DNA of 64,000 nucleotides, taken from positions 793,210 to 857,209 of the forward strand of contig CP034987.1 of NCBI GenBank assembly GCA_004026145.2. The letters are read 5' to 3'. Below, one piece after another: positions 45,501 to 59,548 of this stretch. The position numbers and the translations under genes are program-made. The stretch is from Takifugu bimaculatus (lineage: Eukaryota; Chordata; Actinopteri; Tetraodontiformes; Tetraodontidae). The notes below the pieces were generated by a model that ran no database searches, was not told the DNA's origin, and worked only from the letters and a program-made list of their open reading frames with translations. Each line of letters starts with the position of its first letter. The stretch's first letter is position 1.

Positions 45501-48500
45501 CAAAGATTTGGACGGATCGAGAAGGGCAACACTGAGACCACCTCTTACACCATGAACCGCAGGTCCTTTAAGATACACCAACTGCGCAAGGAGCTGCGAA
45601 CCCTCAAGAAACAGTTCAAGAGAGCTGCTGATGGGGACAAGCAAAGCTTCAAAAGAGCTGAATAACATCCTGCGGAAGAAGTTTGAAAACTCTCCTCAGA
45701 GCAGAGTGGCATAGGAGGCGCGGGAGAGAGAGCAAGGAAGCGTGCAGCCTTCATCGCCAATCCCTTCCGGCTTTCTAAACGGCTGCTCGGGGACAAGCGG
45801 AGTGGCCGACTTGAGTGCTCAAGGAGGAAGTAAATCGCTTCCTCAAACACCATGAGCGACCAACTGAGTGGTCAAGACCTAGGACCCAACAGAGCGCTCA
45901 TCAGCCCTGCCCCACCATCGGCAGAGTTCAAGTTGGCAGAGCCTAGTTTGAAGGAGGTTGAAGAAGTCATCAAGGCAGCCCGTTCTGCATCTTCCCCTGG
46001 CCCCAGTGGTGTACCTTACCTCGTCTACAAGCGCTGTCCAGAAATTCTCCAGCATCTGTGGAAGGTCTTGAAAGTGATCTGGTGAAGGGGGAGAGTAGCC
46101 GACCAGTGGAGGTGTGCTGAGGGAGTTTGGATACCCAAGGAGGAGGACTCGAAAAACATTAACCAGTTTTGGACTATCTCACTATTGAGTATGGAAGGGA
46201 AGGTGTTTTTCAGCATCGTCTCCCGAAGACAACTACATCGACACTTCAGTGGCAGAACGGTGGGATTCCTGGAGTCCCCGGCTGTCTAGAGCACAATGGT
46301 GTAGTCACACAGCTCATCAGAGAGGCCATGAGAGCAAAGGAGAAATAGCGGTTTTGTGGTTGGACCTGACTAATTCCTACGGGTCCATCCCACACAAGCT
46401 AGTTGAGCTTGCGTTACACCTACACCATGTTCCCAGTAAGATCAAGGACCTGATTCTGGATTACTATGATAAACTTCAGGCTCAGGGTCACTTCAGGGTC
46501 AGTAACCTCAGACTGGCATTGTTTTGAGAAAGGAACATAACAGGCTGTACCATCTCCGTGTTCTCTTTGCACTGGCGATGAATATGGTGGTAAAGGCGGC
46601 TGAGGTGGAGTGCAAAGGGCCTCTATCCAGATCAGGTGTTCGACAGCCCCCCATAAGAGCCTACATGGACGACCTTACCGTCACAACAACATCAGTCCCA
46701 GGGTGTAGGTGGATCTCGCAGGGTTTGGAGAGACTCATCCTATGGGCCAGGATGAGTTTCAAGCCCACTAAGTCAAGGTCCATGGTACTGAAGAAGGGGA
46801 AAGTGGTGGACAAATTCCGATTCTCAATCTCAGGAACCGCAATTCCATCGATCACGGAGCAACCAGTCAAGAGCCTGAAAAAGCTCTTTGACTCCAGCCT
46901 GAAGGACACTGCTGCCATCCAGAAGTCTACGGAAGAGCTTGGAGGGTGGCTCACTAAGGTGGACAAGTCTGGCCTTAGATTTAAAGCCTGGATCTATCAG
47001 CTCTCCATCCTTCCCAGAGTCCTGTGGCCTCTCCTCGTGTATGCAGTCCCAGTAACAATGGTGGAATCCTTTGAAAGGAAGCTCAGCAGCTTTCTGCGCA
47101 GATGGTTGGGTCTTCCTCGCAGCCTTAACAGCGCTGCATTGTACGGGACAAGTAACACCCTTCAGTGGGCTCACTGAAGAATTTAAGGTGGCATGCACAA
47201 GAGAAGCCCTACAGTACAGAGACTCCAGGGACTGCAAGGTGTCATCAGCCGGGATTGAGGAGAAGACAGGAAGGAAGTGGAAGGCAGAAAAGTCAGTGGA
47301 GGTGGCTGAGTCATGCCTAAGGCAAAAGACACTAGTTGGGGCGGTGGCAACAGGAAGAACAGGCTTGGGCTACTTCCCAAAGACCTAAGTCAGCCATGCC
47401 CGGGGCAAAGAGAGAAACCACCTACTTCAGGAGGAGGTCCGAGCAGGCGTGGAGGAAGAGCGAGTGGGTAGGGCAGTGGGACTCCGGCAGCAGGGGGCAT
47501 GGACAAGGTGGGAGAGTGCGTTACAGCGCAAAGTTACCTTGTCAAACATCATGCAGGGAAACTTCCACCGCGTCCGGTTCCTTGTGGCGGCAGTCTACCA
47601 TGCCGTCCCCAGCCCAGCAAACCTCCATGCGTGGGGAAAGAGTGAGACACCCACCTGTTCCCTTTGCTCCGGAAGAGCCTCCCTGTAACATCTCCTCAGC
47701 AGCTGCCCAAAGTCCCTGGCCGATGGTCGCTATCGCTGGCGCCATGACCAGGTACTCAAAGCAGTGGCTGAGAGCATAGCCTTGGCCATTAGTACCACCA
47801 AACACCATCGTGCTCTGAAGAAGGCAATCTCCTTCATAAAAGCTGGAGAGAAACCTCGTGCAGGTCCACAGATAACAACGGGACTCCTCCACACAGCTCC
47901 TGATTGGCAACTGCACGTTGACCTTGGAAAACAACTGATATTCCCCTCGCACATCATAACATCTTTACGGCCAGACATGATCATCATCTCAGAGGCTTCG
48001 AAACACCTGATCATGCTGGAGCTTACAGTGCCCTGGGAAGAGCGGATTGAGGAAGCCAACGAAAGAAAACATGCCAAGTATCAGGAGCTGGTGGAGGAGT
48101 GCAGGGGCAGGGGCTGGAGAACCTTCTACGAGCCCATAGAAGTTGGCTGTAGAGGCTTTGCAGGATGCTCCCTCTGTAAAGTCTTTGGCCGATTGGGAGT
48201 TACAGGGACAGCCAAAAAGAGGGCCATTAAATCCGCAAGTGAAGCTGCAGAGAAAGCCACGAGGTGGGTGTGGCTTAAAAGGGCAGATCCGTGGGTTGCT
48301 ACTGGGACACAAGCCGGGTCTTGATCACCCCAGCTGGGTCGCCTGGGCGAGGGTGTATGATGTTGTGAGACCCGAAACACCCTATGAACCCAGGATACAT
48401 CCTGATGATGTGTCCCAGTGCATCCAGGAGATGTAGCTTTAAGTAAGAATTGCAACACATGTGAAAATCGTGTTTTGAATATATAAACAATAACAGACCA

Positions 48501-50598
48501 TTATTTAAATACCTGTGGAATTATGTCTGCGGATAAGATAACAACAGGTAATAATAAACTGTTTGAGTTGACAGTATTTTTTTTTAAAAATTATCTTGTC
48601 AGCTCAGGTATTTATGTTTTGTGAAGTACAAAATGTGGTGCTGCTCACAGAGATGGCGTTGATGTCACTGGTGTGTCCAGTGAAGGTCTGTTTGCAGGCA
48701 CCTTCCCTCAGGTCCCACAGCTTGGCCAGAGAATCGCAGGCGCCAGAAATGAAAGTATTCATGTCTGGAGACAGCGCCAGAGACATACAGTCTCCAATGT
48801 GGTTGGTGAAGATAATCTTCTGCTTGCCAGTCTCCAGGTCCCACAGACAGCTGGTCAACAGAGGGGAGGAGAGAGTCATGTCTGAGTTAATCCTGGCATT
48901 ACTCTGAAAAAAAAAATCATCCACACTCGTTTTTCATGAGGAAACTCACCAAGTAGTATCACCAGAAGCTGTCAGAATTTCAGTATCACTAATGAAACGG
49001 CAGCAAGATAGGTACCCTGTGCGTGGTTTGTATATCAAGAGCTTAATTTCTTGTTTATCTGCAGAAATTTCCAGAGGAAAACTTTGTAACGAGCTTGCTC
49101 ACCGGTGTGTGCATCCAGCTCCCTCAGGGTTTTGGGGCTGGCAGCCTTGACATTGTACACTGTACATATGTTATCCAAACCACCACTGGCCACCAGGTTA
49201 CCAGAAGGGGCAAAGGCAACACTCATCACCCAAGCAGATTTTAAGGGTACAGCAACAAGCTGAGAACAAGAATCTTTCATTTAGCAAATTTAGATGAGAG
49301 AAAACGGCAACCAGCAATAATAAATTCATTTTATTTTGATAATTAGCACTTGAACTTGGGTTTCATAGCAAGTTGCAGACTGATGTAAAAACATACAAAC
49401 ACAATGAATATTCCCTCTTTTGATGCTTTTAGGATGATGTGGTCAATAAAAGACAAATGAAAAAAAATATTAATGTCAACCAGTGTTTAAAATTCTAATT
49501 TTAAAAAATATGTAAGTACAAGAGTGACAAACTTTGAATATGATATGAAATTTGGTATGATATTGAAATTTCGACACAATGCAGACAGTACACCTTGAAA
49601 TGCTATTTTTGATTGCTGAATAAATCAAAGGGCATGTGAGAATACCTTGTTGCCTGTAAATGTGTCCCAGATGAGAAGTTTACCATCCTGTGATGCACTG
49701 ACCATTTGTCTGACATAAATGACAGAGATACAGTTTTCAAGGATCAATTAGAAAATCAAATTCAAATACTCAGTAGTTGTTATTAGAAAGTGCATGGTGT
49801 ATAAATTATGAGAAGCAAAGAAACTACATTATTGGGTTTAGCAGTTTTCGATAAATAGCCAGCACAATGTTGTTCCATGTCCCACTTTTATCTTATATAT
49901 GTTGTGTAAAACATGAGTGGCCCTTACCTCGAGTCAGCTGACCAATGCATTGCATAGATTTTAGCCAAGTGACCCTTGAGCGTCTTCCGAAGCTTCAGCT
50001 GGACTCGGCCAACGGAAGCCACACCACCTGCTGCTGATGACATGCTGCCATCATTGACAGCCTTGCGGGCTGCCTGGCATTTGTAATTACAAACGCATAG
50101 GGATGGAAAAAAAAAGAAGAAAACTTGATTCTAAGGAATGATTATTATCTTTGCTAATCAGAATACCTGAAAAGATCCAATTTTAAGAATTGAATTTATT
50201 GTTAGGGGAAACCAAAAAAACATACTTTTGTAAAAAAATAAAAATAAAAAAAATAAATAAATATATATCTTTGAATAATAATGGATATTTCTAGAAAAGT
50301 AAACTTTTCACATAATTACATTGACACTAAACCCTATTGTGTGTTTCTGTGTGGCAGCAATGGACTACAATTTTCTTTTGTTTTGAGTAAAAAGTTCATA
50401 GCTTTTATTTTTTAAATAACAGCAACATCCTATTTCATGGTGGTCTCAACAACAGAACATAGGTTTAGTAAAACGTTTCATTTCATGTCACCAGATTTTT
50501 TACAAAAGTCACCTGCAACGGGTGCTTACCTCAATCTTTGTACGGAGGCTATCACACTCCTTTTTCAGTGCATCAATTTCAGCTTTCTCAGCTGCCAT
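42527..50598 (-). CDS. gnb3: gnb3, copy 2, 3' end lost in the gap
   Basis: Exons (minus): 50598-50530, 50073-49928, 49709-49646, 49259-49103, 49016-48950, 48850-48649, 44100-43884, 42622-42527. All complete exons have the same lengths as copy 1 and the frame is intact. The last exon stops at the gap within codon 339, so the final residues LWN and the stop codon are missing. The exon order and antisense RLE insert are as in copy 1. It is not evidence for a second functional gene. Confidence 0.9.
42700..43546 (-). mobile_element. hAT element of the ZBED5-like group (copy 2)
   Basis: Counterpart of 25033-25880, with the same ends and flanking 8-mers. A 2-base difference in the 'gtctctctcc' tract joins two coding pieces that are separated in copy 1 (43426-43112 is one minus-strand frame). 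Confidence 0.8.
44706..48443 (+). mobile_element. RLE-type non-LTR retrotransposon (copy 2)
   Basis: Counterpart of 27041-30778. The zinc-finger ORF is at 45017-45535, RT coding is split at about 46520 by indels, and the endonuclease part is at 47764-48324. The terminal direct repeats are at 44706-44956 and 48194-48443. The in-frame stop in the zinc knuckle is shared with copy 1, whereas the RT frameshifts are not, which separates real mutations from likely sequencing errors. Confidence 0.8.
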
Positions 50599-51758
50599 TT
50601 TGTCAGTCAATAAAAGATGCAACAGATAGAAAGCAAAGGCTCCCTAGAAGAATAAAGACACACAATGTATGTATGTATGTATGTATGACACACACATAGA
50701 TACACACATATGTGTAAGTGTGTATATGTGTATATATACATACATACACACACACACATATATATATACATATAAAGAGAGAGAAACATATATAGATATA
50801 GATATGCATACAGAGGGGCTGGTGACTACAGCAGTTTAAATCCTGTGGAGATCTTAAGAGAGGCTTTACTAGTCAAATCTCCTGTCATCCGATTACTGAG
50901 TGCTTTTTACCTCAGAATCAAAGTGTGGTGGTTAGGGATTGATGCAGTTACAATCAAATATCAGCAGCCCCTTCTCTTCTGAAGTAACACTCCAAGCCTC
51001 TCAACTCTCAGACTACTCTGTCAACACCATTAACAAAGAAAATACTCCCTAACCATGATAGATCACGATGAAGCTGATATTTCACCAAAAGTCCTGTTTT
51101 GCAGCTTCTGTTAAAACAGTCCAAAGATGACCTTTATTTGAAGGTGAGCATCAGCAGTCACCTTCAGATCACAATGACCTAGAAGGTGTATTCTAAAGAA
51201 TTTTTCAATTTACACGAAATGTCTTAAGTTTTCATACAGCTATATTTGAAGACCCACTCAGATTTTTAATTAGTGTTACACAACAATAATTATTATTTTT
51301 GCCCCAAAATAATATTGTAAATTTAAGAGAATGATCCTGATTATACATTTTAAAGATGTAAGTTTTCAATTATAAAACTATCTAAACTCCCATACAATGT
51401 AAAACAATAATGATCATGTTGGTTAATCATAAAAGTATGTTTTCTTCAGCAATTGGTTTGTACTAACCAGTCAGTAAAGAAGCGATAAACAAATAAAGAA
51501 GCCATAAAGCACATTCTCTCGATTATTTAAGGAGCTTACTGTGGAATACTCTGCTTGCATAAAACAATCATTGCTATTATTCTGACATTTTGCTCATTTT
51601 TAATTTGTTTGGAATCCATCCAACAGTTTTTGCATTCAACAACAACAACAACAACAATAATAATAATAACTATAAACAAAAAAGATAAAATAATGAGATG
51701 ATTGGTGGGCAGAAATATGAAGGCTTGTGGGGGAAGAAAATGCAGAAAAAAAACTCAC

Positions 51759-51905
51759 CACTCCGACACACTATGGTTCCTCAACTCTCGCCTCCTTTTG
51801 ATCCTTCAGCTCCACCAGTGCGTTGGTTCTTTAGATGCAGACTACAAGCAGTGTTCTACTTTGTGCAAGAACTCTTTCTTGCTCTCTCTCTTCCTCCACA
51901 GTAAA
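51759..51905 (-). other. gnb3: Candidate gnb3 5'-UTR exon (copy 2)
   Basis: Counterpart of 34094-34240, with the same GTGAGTTT donor on the minus strand. The upstream limit is unknown. Confidence 0.45.
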
Positions 51906-53784
51906 GAACAGATGCGGATTGGAGGGGATGAAGGAGATAAGGGATGAAAGGATAAAGCTCAAAGATGGAAATAGAGAGGGGAAGGTAAGAGAGAGTTGGG
52001 AAGAAGGAGCATTGGGAGCGAAGGATAACGTAAACCGATTGGAGAACTAAAATTAGGTCATGAGGTTAAAAGAAGAGTACAGGTGAAGAATTGAAAAGCA
52101 AAAAACAGAAAAGAACAGTAAAAAAGGACAGAAAAGTTTTGAATATGAAATTATTATGTAAAATATTGTGTAGGATTGGAGAGAAAGGACCAATGCTCTT
52201 TGAAAGCTGTGCTAAATTAACAAAATTTAAATATAAATTATAACAAATAATAATAAAACAAATTACAGTAAATATTTAAAAAACACAAAATTTTGCCATG
52301 ATTTTTATCTTAAAAGATACATTTTGATTGGTATAAATATGGATGGATGGATGGTGTTTCAGTTAAGGGTAATGGGGTGAATTCGTTTGTCAGTGCTAAT
52401 GAGCTGAGCTCAGGTAATCGGAGTCTAATGGGATATCCGGGAACAGGAGATCTTATTAAGGAATTAGAGCATATCAGGCAAAATGTGCGTCACACTTGAT
52501 AAACTGATATGTAAGGGGAACAAAAGTCAAGAATTTCAGCTCAAAATGAGGGATGGCTGTATCAGAAAACAGGATCCTTGTTAAATATCAAATAACTTTA
52601 GTTATATCTGGGTAGTCAGCGATGGAACAACCAAGGGGATTTGAAATTGCGCATTGACAAGAAGGTGCTGGTCTTCAGTGAGAGATGATCTCACTTGGTC
52701 TACCCACCTTCAGCATCCTTTAATCTGACTTGTGTGTTGTTGTTGGTGTTTTGTGTTTTTAGCAATGTGTTAAAACTGCATGGTGGTCAAATGCAATACT
52801 GCATGTGCCTGCACTGTAGAGGCCAAAGTCTGCTAGGTTTTAAATAAATGTACTCATAAAAATCTCATAAATACTCTCTCAATTGACAACTTCACTTAGA
52901 GAGTCCACACTTGGGATGAAGATTTTCATTTTGTTTTTTTTAATTGTATTTTACTCTTGAAAATACAGGTGATCTTGTAGGGTGTGTTTGTAAAAGTATT
53001 AGATTGTTATAGTTGAGTATTAAAGAGTTTATTAACGAGCAGGAATCAAAATAGCCATAAATCAATATTTGCTTATAAATTGATACAAAATTATCTTTTT
53101 TCCCCCCAGTTTTAGAACCAAATAATGCTATTCCTGCACTAGATCTGCTATTAATTGTATCTTTATTCCACAGAAGAAAATGAATTTCCTGTATCTGTCA
53201 TAAAAAAATTAAACTTGATTCTTTCTCTGTCTGTCTCTTTTGGGATACTGCTGCTTTTCCAGAAGCCACATTCCTGAGCTTTACAAAGCAAAAATTCAAA
53301 ATGGAAGTTATTTGCTATCAAATATTTACTTAGACGTGGTGAGTGATTGTGATGCTACCCTCAGTGCAAACGTGGACTTCACAGAAAATATATTCTGATA
53401 TTTTGCTCTGACAGATGACATTTTGAGCTGGCTTTAGGAAAAGCAGGAAGGATCAGAGAACTAAAGGCAATAATGTCACAGCTGCAGGGGAAACTGTAGA
53501 AACATTTCCATCAAATCAATGTTCTTGAGCTGTAGATACCCTACTCTTTGTATTATGAGAAACAGGTGTTAAATGATCTCTCTGGCAGGCAAACATGGAG
53601 GTGCTGATGCATACTTTTTTCACATTCATATAGATTATTTTAACAGTCTACTTTCTGGTTTCTCCAAGGAGCAACAGTATCAAATGTGCTCATGTAGACC
53701 AGAATGCAAGAGCATATCAAATCAGTTTTAAAGTCACTGAATTGGCTCCCCGTTCATTTCAGGATTGATTTTTAATTTTCTTTT
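51906..53784. other. gnb3-ndufb9 intergenic region (copy 2)
   Basis: Counterpart of 34241-36116. Differences from copy 1 are small indels. No gene is recognised. Confidence 0.45.
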
Positions 53785-54140
53785 CAATCAATCAATCTTT
53801 ATTTATATAGCATCTGTTACAATCAACAAACAAAAATGTTTCTAGGTGCTTTACAGAATCCCAGGGCCTGATCCCCAAACAAGGTTTTGGGCCATCGTAT
53901 TTGAACCATTGCAGACCCTGAGGTCCTTTGGTTCTACTCTTGATAGTCCACGTTCAGACAAAACCAATTTTATCACTAGAGCCCACACCTATGAAATCAC
54001 CTGCCAGAGAGCATCAGTGCTGCAGACTGTTGATTCTTTTAGAGGGGCCTCAAGACTTACATTTTTAATCTTGCTATTAATTGATTATTCCTTAATTAGC
54101 TATTCATGGTGTTTTTATTTTAGACATTGGACTATGGATG
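53785..54140 (+). mobile_element. LINE-tail fragment and coding scrap (copy 2)
   Basis: Counterpart of 36117-36470 with the same content. Confidence 0.45.
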
Positions 54141-54527
54141 TTTTTTGCTAGTTATATTTCCTCGACTATAGTGTTCTTGTGACTCCAGTGTTTCCCATAT
54201 AGGGGGCCCTTGGCACTTTGGGATCTCTCTGGGCTGCACTTGGGAGTTTCTCCATGCTCTCGCAGAGCCTATGGCTGCGCCCCATGGTTGTCCCAGCATG
54301 AACAGCTTCCCTCAAGTGCGTGCACACACATAGACATATGTGAACACAAACATACATTAACTTTTCAAACACTCTTTTTATCATAGCCTTTATTTAACTA
54401 TTTAACGCAACTACAACTCTGACGACAGAAACAATCAGTGTGGAAGGAGCTCTCTCCACACCTGACAGTACTGGTAAGGGTGAAGATTGTGCAGCTGGCG
54501 CGGGCCGCAGCAGGTGCTATATTATGT

Positions 54528-57500
54528 TTACATGGGACGTTCCCTGGGTCGGGTGACATACTGCCACCACAGAGGAGGAAGATCGCCCTCCTTCCGGGCA
54601 GGAGGTAGGGCTTCAGTCTCAGGTCCTGCAGCTTGAGTTTCAGCATTCAACTGACTTATCTAGAACCAGAAAGGAAATAACAATGCTGAAATGTATCTAA
54701 CATGTTCTCAATCATTTCGCATTACAAATTTTTATGGGTATGTGACGCTCCGGACTACTTGAAGTTATTTAAAGTACACCTAATCTCATCAAATCTAAAA
54801 TTAAAAAAAATAAAAATCTAAAAATGGTCAAATCTGCAAATGCGAACTTGTATTAATTCAGACATCATTTATGGGTAAAATATTCTAGAATGATCCAAAT
54901 ACTGAAAATTTCTGTTTTATGTAATATGAAAGATTGGAATGATCACGTGCAAAAATAGGTTTACTTACTACTGTTTTGGGTTATATGAAATTAGGGTTTT
55001 CCTACATGGTATGGCCATTTAGGTAGAGTTTTTTTTTAAATTATTATTATTAATGCTGTTTTTGAGAGTCTATTAAAAACAAGAAATGACCAAAAAAAAA
55101 CAGATTTGATTTGAAAAAAGAGTCTACCTCTTTATTCCAACTCTTCATCCTGAGTTGCTTCCACTGATCTCTCTTGGAGAAGTAGTCAGGGTACATAGCC
55201 TTCTCTGAGGGGTGCCAGTAATCCAACAGCCATTCTGGGACCTGCAAAGTGAAACCAATGTCACAATTTAGATTGATGTCAGCATCTTTCCCATTTTACC
55301 ATGTAAAAATTCAGATTTGAATATAACAACAAAGTAATATCTATCATTTTAATGATGAGCATTTTTAGTCTCAGTTATGAGTATGGCTGCTTTGAAACTA
55401 TCTTGATTGCAACAGCCACTATATAAATACATTTGAACAGAAATTGATCTGAAGCCAATATATAACCAGGAGGTGCCTTCACACCTTTATAAAAAAGGCA
55501 CAGGCTACCTGTAACATTGAGGAAGAGAAGTCAAATAAAAGGGAAAAGTCAAATAACACTTTTCCCATCCCAGCAATATTACATAGAATAGAGGTTACTC
55601 ATTGATGACTCGCATGGACCCACCTTGTAGCATTCATATCTCTCATAGGATGTCCCTCCAGGAGATTCAGGGAAAATGTAGGGCTGGGGGTGCTGGTTAG
55701 CCCAGAACTCCTCCTCTCCAGCCTTCAGCATCATAGTGGCCTTAATCATGTCTTTCTCATTCTTGTTGTCATCAAAGCGAGCTCTTAGCAGGCAGGCATA
55801 GAAGCGGTATTTGTCCCTGTAATATTCAAATATCTCAAGTATGAGGGGGACAAATAACTTAATTGAATTCACAAACAGCCAGACATGTTTAAACTCCATT
55901 ATTATATAGACTATAACCAAAGAATATGACGTATAGATGTATCTCACTTCATTTCATTATGTGTATTTATGTAACCAATTTGTTGTACTCCCCCCCCCAT
56001 ATATTCATATTATAGGTAATACTACAGGTGAGAGAAGATCCGACATTTCTTTTAGTCTCTTTTTATCAACATAAGAAAATGATGGCATTTATACAGGGTT
56101 GTGTACATCCCCCCCTGTACATCCCCCCCTCTGCTAACGCTGATGCAGCCTGTGATGTCCTGCTCTCAGCAGTAAGCAGGCTGCAGACACAGCACCCCGA
56201 CGCCCTCCTCCTCATCTCTGGAGACTTCAATCATGCCTCTCCATCATCTTCTCTGCCCAAATTCACCCAGTACGTCACATGCCACACCAGGGACAATAAA
56301 ACACTGGACCTCTTCTATGCCAACACCAAGGAGGCATACCACTCTCTCCCACTCCCTCCCCTGGGCCGTGCCGACCACAACCTTGTACACCTCCAGCCTG
56401 TGTACAAACCTCTTGTGCAGAGGCAGCCTGCTGTCACCCGCAGTGAAGAAATGGTCCGAAGAAGCCCTGAAAGACTGTTTCAACACAACCGTGTGGGATG
56501 TATTCAGCGACACCCATGGGGAGGACATTGACAACCTCACCAGCTGCATCACGGACTACATTAATTTTTGCGTGGAGAACACCGTACCCACCAGGACTGT
56601 ACGGAGCTTCTCCAACAGCAAGCCCTGGATCACCCCAGACATAAAGGCCCTCCTGAAGGAGAAGAAGAGGGCTTTTGTGTCTGGAGACAAGGAAGAGCTG
56701 AAGTCTGTGCAGAGGGAACTGAGGAGGAAGATCAGACAGGAGAAAGACAACTACAGGAGGAAGATGGAAAACCAGCTGCAACAGAACAACATCTGTGGCG
56801 TATGGAAGGGACTGAAGACCATCTCGGGCTTCAAGGAGCAGAAGTCCCAACCTGTGGGTGACCGGGGGTGGGCTAACGACCTGAACTTGTTTTTCAATAG
56901 ACCCAGCCCAGTCTCCTCTGCTGCTACCCCCCGCCACTGTCTGTGCCTGCAATCCATTGTTCCTCCTGTCCCCCCTCCCTCTCTCTCATGAACTTCAGCC
57001 CATACATTCCCGACACTTCACACCCTGGCCCATGCCCACCCCCCCCAACACCTCCCTGCTCCAGCCTGTCCCTCACACCACACCAGGTGAGGAAGGCCCT
57101 GAAGAAGAACAGGGCCAGGAAAGCGACAGGTCCGGATGGCATCAGCTCCACGCTCCTGAAGTCCTGCGCAGACCAGCTGTGTGGGATCTTCAGTCACACG
57201 TTCAACCTGAGCCTGAAGCTGGGGAGAGTGCCACAGCTGTGGAAGACGTCCTGCATCGTCCCAGTCCCGAAAACACCGCACCCCAAGGAACTCAACAGCT
57301 ACAGGCCGGTAGCTCTGACGTCTCATCTGATGAAGACGCTGGAGAGACTCATCCTCGCCCACCTGCGCCCACTGTTGAGCTCCTTCATGGACCCGTTGCA
57401 GTTCGCCTACCAGCCGAGCATCGGGGTGGACGATGCCGTCATCTACCTCCTCCACCCCTCCCTCACTCACCTGGATAAGGCTGGGAGCACTGTGAGGATC

Positions 57501-59474
57501 ATGTTTTTTGATTTCTCCAGTGCATTCAACACCATCCAGCCCAGGCTGCTGGGGGACAAGCTGCAGGTAGCTGGGGTGGATCACCACCTCACAACATGGA
57601 TTTTGGACTACCTCACACAAAGACCACAGTTTGTGAGGGTGAAGGGCTCCGAGTCAGATCGGCTTCTCTGCAGCACTGGTCCCGCAGGGAACAGTTCTGG
57701 CTCTGGCTCCTTTCCTGTTCACCCTCTACACCGCGGACTTCTCATACAGCACATCTTCATGTCACCTCCAGAAGTTCTCTGATGACTCTGCTGCTGTTGG
57801 CCTCATCACTGATGGGGACGATACGGAGTACAGGGAACTTATTCAGGGCTTTGTGGACTGGAGCCTGCGGAACAACCTCCAGATCAACGCTGGCAAAACC
57901 AAGGAGCTGGTGGTGGATTTCCGCAGGCGTAACAACCTCCTGCCTGCACCGGTGAACATCCTGGGAACGGATGTTGACTTGGTGGAGTCGTACAAATACC
58001 TGGGTGTTCACCTAAACAATAACCTGGACTGGTCACACAACACAGACGCCCTTGTCAAGAAGGGCAATAGCAGACTGTTCCTGCTCAGGAGGCTGAGGTC
58101 TTTTGGTGTGCAGGTACCACTCCTGAGGACTTTCTATGACTCTGTGGTGGGATCAGCCATCTTCTACGGGATAGTCTGCTGGTCCAGTAGCATCACGGAC
58201 AGGGACAGGAAGAGGATGGACAGACTGGTGAGAAGGGCCAGCTCTGTCCTGGGATGTCCCCTGGACTCGGTGGAGGTGGTGGGAAATGGGAGGATGATGG
58301 CTAAGCTGTCATCCATGTTGAACAACATGTCCCAACCCCTACAGGACACCCTGACAGCACTGGGCAGCTCCTTCAGTGAGCGGCTGCTCCACCCTCGCTG
58401 TGTGAAGGAGAGGTATCGCAGATCTTTCCTGCCGGCTGCTGTCAGACTGCACAATAAACATAACACCCGCTAGCACAATCTGAATATTATATATTCTGAT
58501 ATGTATATTGTATTCACCCTCTGTACTATGTACAGGTACACAGAGGCCGAGTATCCATTAAACTGGATTATTGTAAATATACATCCTGTTTGTATATTCC
58601 AAATCCTGTTCTATTTGATTTTATCTTATTTTTCTCTGCGTGCTCTTGCTGCTGTTGTACTGTAAATTTCCCCGTGTGGGACAATAAAGGATCTGAATCT
58701 GAATCGGAACTTAAGTTACTTAATAAACATGCATATCATTATTGACCATGTCTTACTGAAATTTCACACGGACCTCATCCTTCCTGAGCAGTACAAAGCC
58801 TGGTTGGTCACAAACCACACTGAAACATGTACTTTTATCTGCACACATGACTGTTGTTATTTATTATCAAGAAGGAAATAAGGGCCACACCTTTATTTTT
58901 GGTCTTCGACTAAATCGCGACAGGTATAAAATAAATTCCAAAGTAGGTCTTCGACTGTCTTACTTTTCCTGGTCAAACAAAACCGAATTTGGTGAAAAAT
59001 AACAAAACGCTCTTCTGAATGTCCATACACTTTCTGGTATTAATTCACAACTTGTTAGTGTTCCTCTAAGTTGCTACTACCTGAATTTGGACCAACAGTG
59101 GATCAATATACAATTACAAACAGAACTGGGTTATGGTTAGCGACCTCCAGTTGCGATGAGGGATATGACGAAATGAAATCTTCCCTATATTGTGCATCAT
59201 AAAATTGTAATCCAGTAACTCGTAACTATTATTTTTTTTAAATACTAAAAGCGAGATGAAAACAACTTTTCTGGGTCATATTTGCTATGCTAGTAACTGT
59301 TAGTTTATGTTAGCTTAGCAGCACTTCTACGAACAGTTGTCCTCAATTTATAGCAAAGCACAGTATTGCGGCCAGCCATTCTTACCTAAATATGCACCAT
59401 GATTCCAAATGTCTCAGTGATTTCTTGTAAAGCCGCAAAACTTTTTGATGGTGGGTAAGATACGCAGAAGCCAT
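54528..59474 (-). CDS. ndufb9: NADH dehydrogenase 1 beta subcomplex subunit 9, intact copy
   Basis: Accessory subunit of mitochondrial complex I in the distal membrane arm. It is an LYR-family protein that in mammals contacts an acyl carrier protein. Exons (minus): 59474-59386, 55816-55624, 55241-55128, 54659-54528. They total 528 nt, 175 codons plus stop, close to the human 179. The N-terminus MASAYLTHHQKVLRLYKKSL carries the LYR/LYK motif. The centre has NEKDMIKA, the signature PQPYIFPESPGGTSYERYEC, then VPEWLLDYWHPSEKAMYPDY. It ends LPPLWWQYVTRPRERPM. There is no cleavable presequence, as expected. Intron 1 (55817-59385) contains an antisense L2-like LINE. A CRE lies upstream. All junctions are GT-AG. 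Confidence 0.95.
56089..58705 (+). mobile_element. L2-like LINE in ndufb9 intron 1 (copy 2)
   Basis: Counterpart of 38415-41026. Here the endonuclease stretch stays in one frame further ('TLDLFYANTKEAY', 'LGRADHNLVHL'). The C-terminal RT frame (57853-58473) includes 'LRNNLQINAGKTKELVVDF', which is broken in copy 1. A frameshift before the catalytic box is common to both copies. Confidence 0.85.
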
Positions 59475-59540
59475 TTTCTCGGATAGTGTCACCTTAAATG
59501 CAGCAGCAAAGACAAATTCTTCCTCGTTTTCGACAGACAA

Positions 59541-59548
59541 TGACGTCA
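59541..59548. promoter_or_regulatory. ndufb9: Palindromic CRE upstream of ndufb9 (copy 2)
   Basis: TGACGTCA 66 bases upstream of the ATG. Between it and the ATG, copy 2 has one extra 'gca/cag' triplet compared with copy 1, plus other small differences. Confidence 0.5.

Noticed and set aside
24849..50598. Two distinct gnb3 paralogues (gnb3a and gnb3b) in tandem
   Set aside because: The copies are near-identical including introns and transposons. Teleost a/b paralogues date from genome duplication and would be far more diverged and unlinked.
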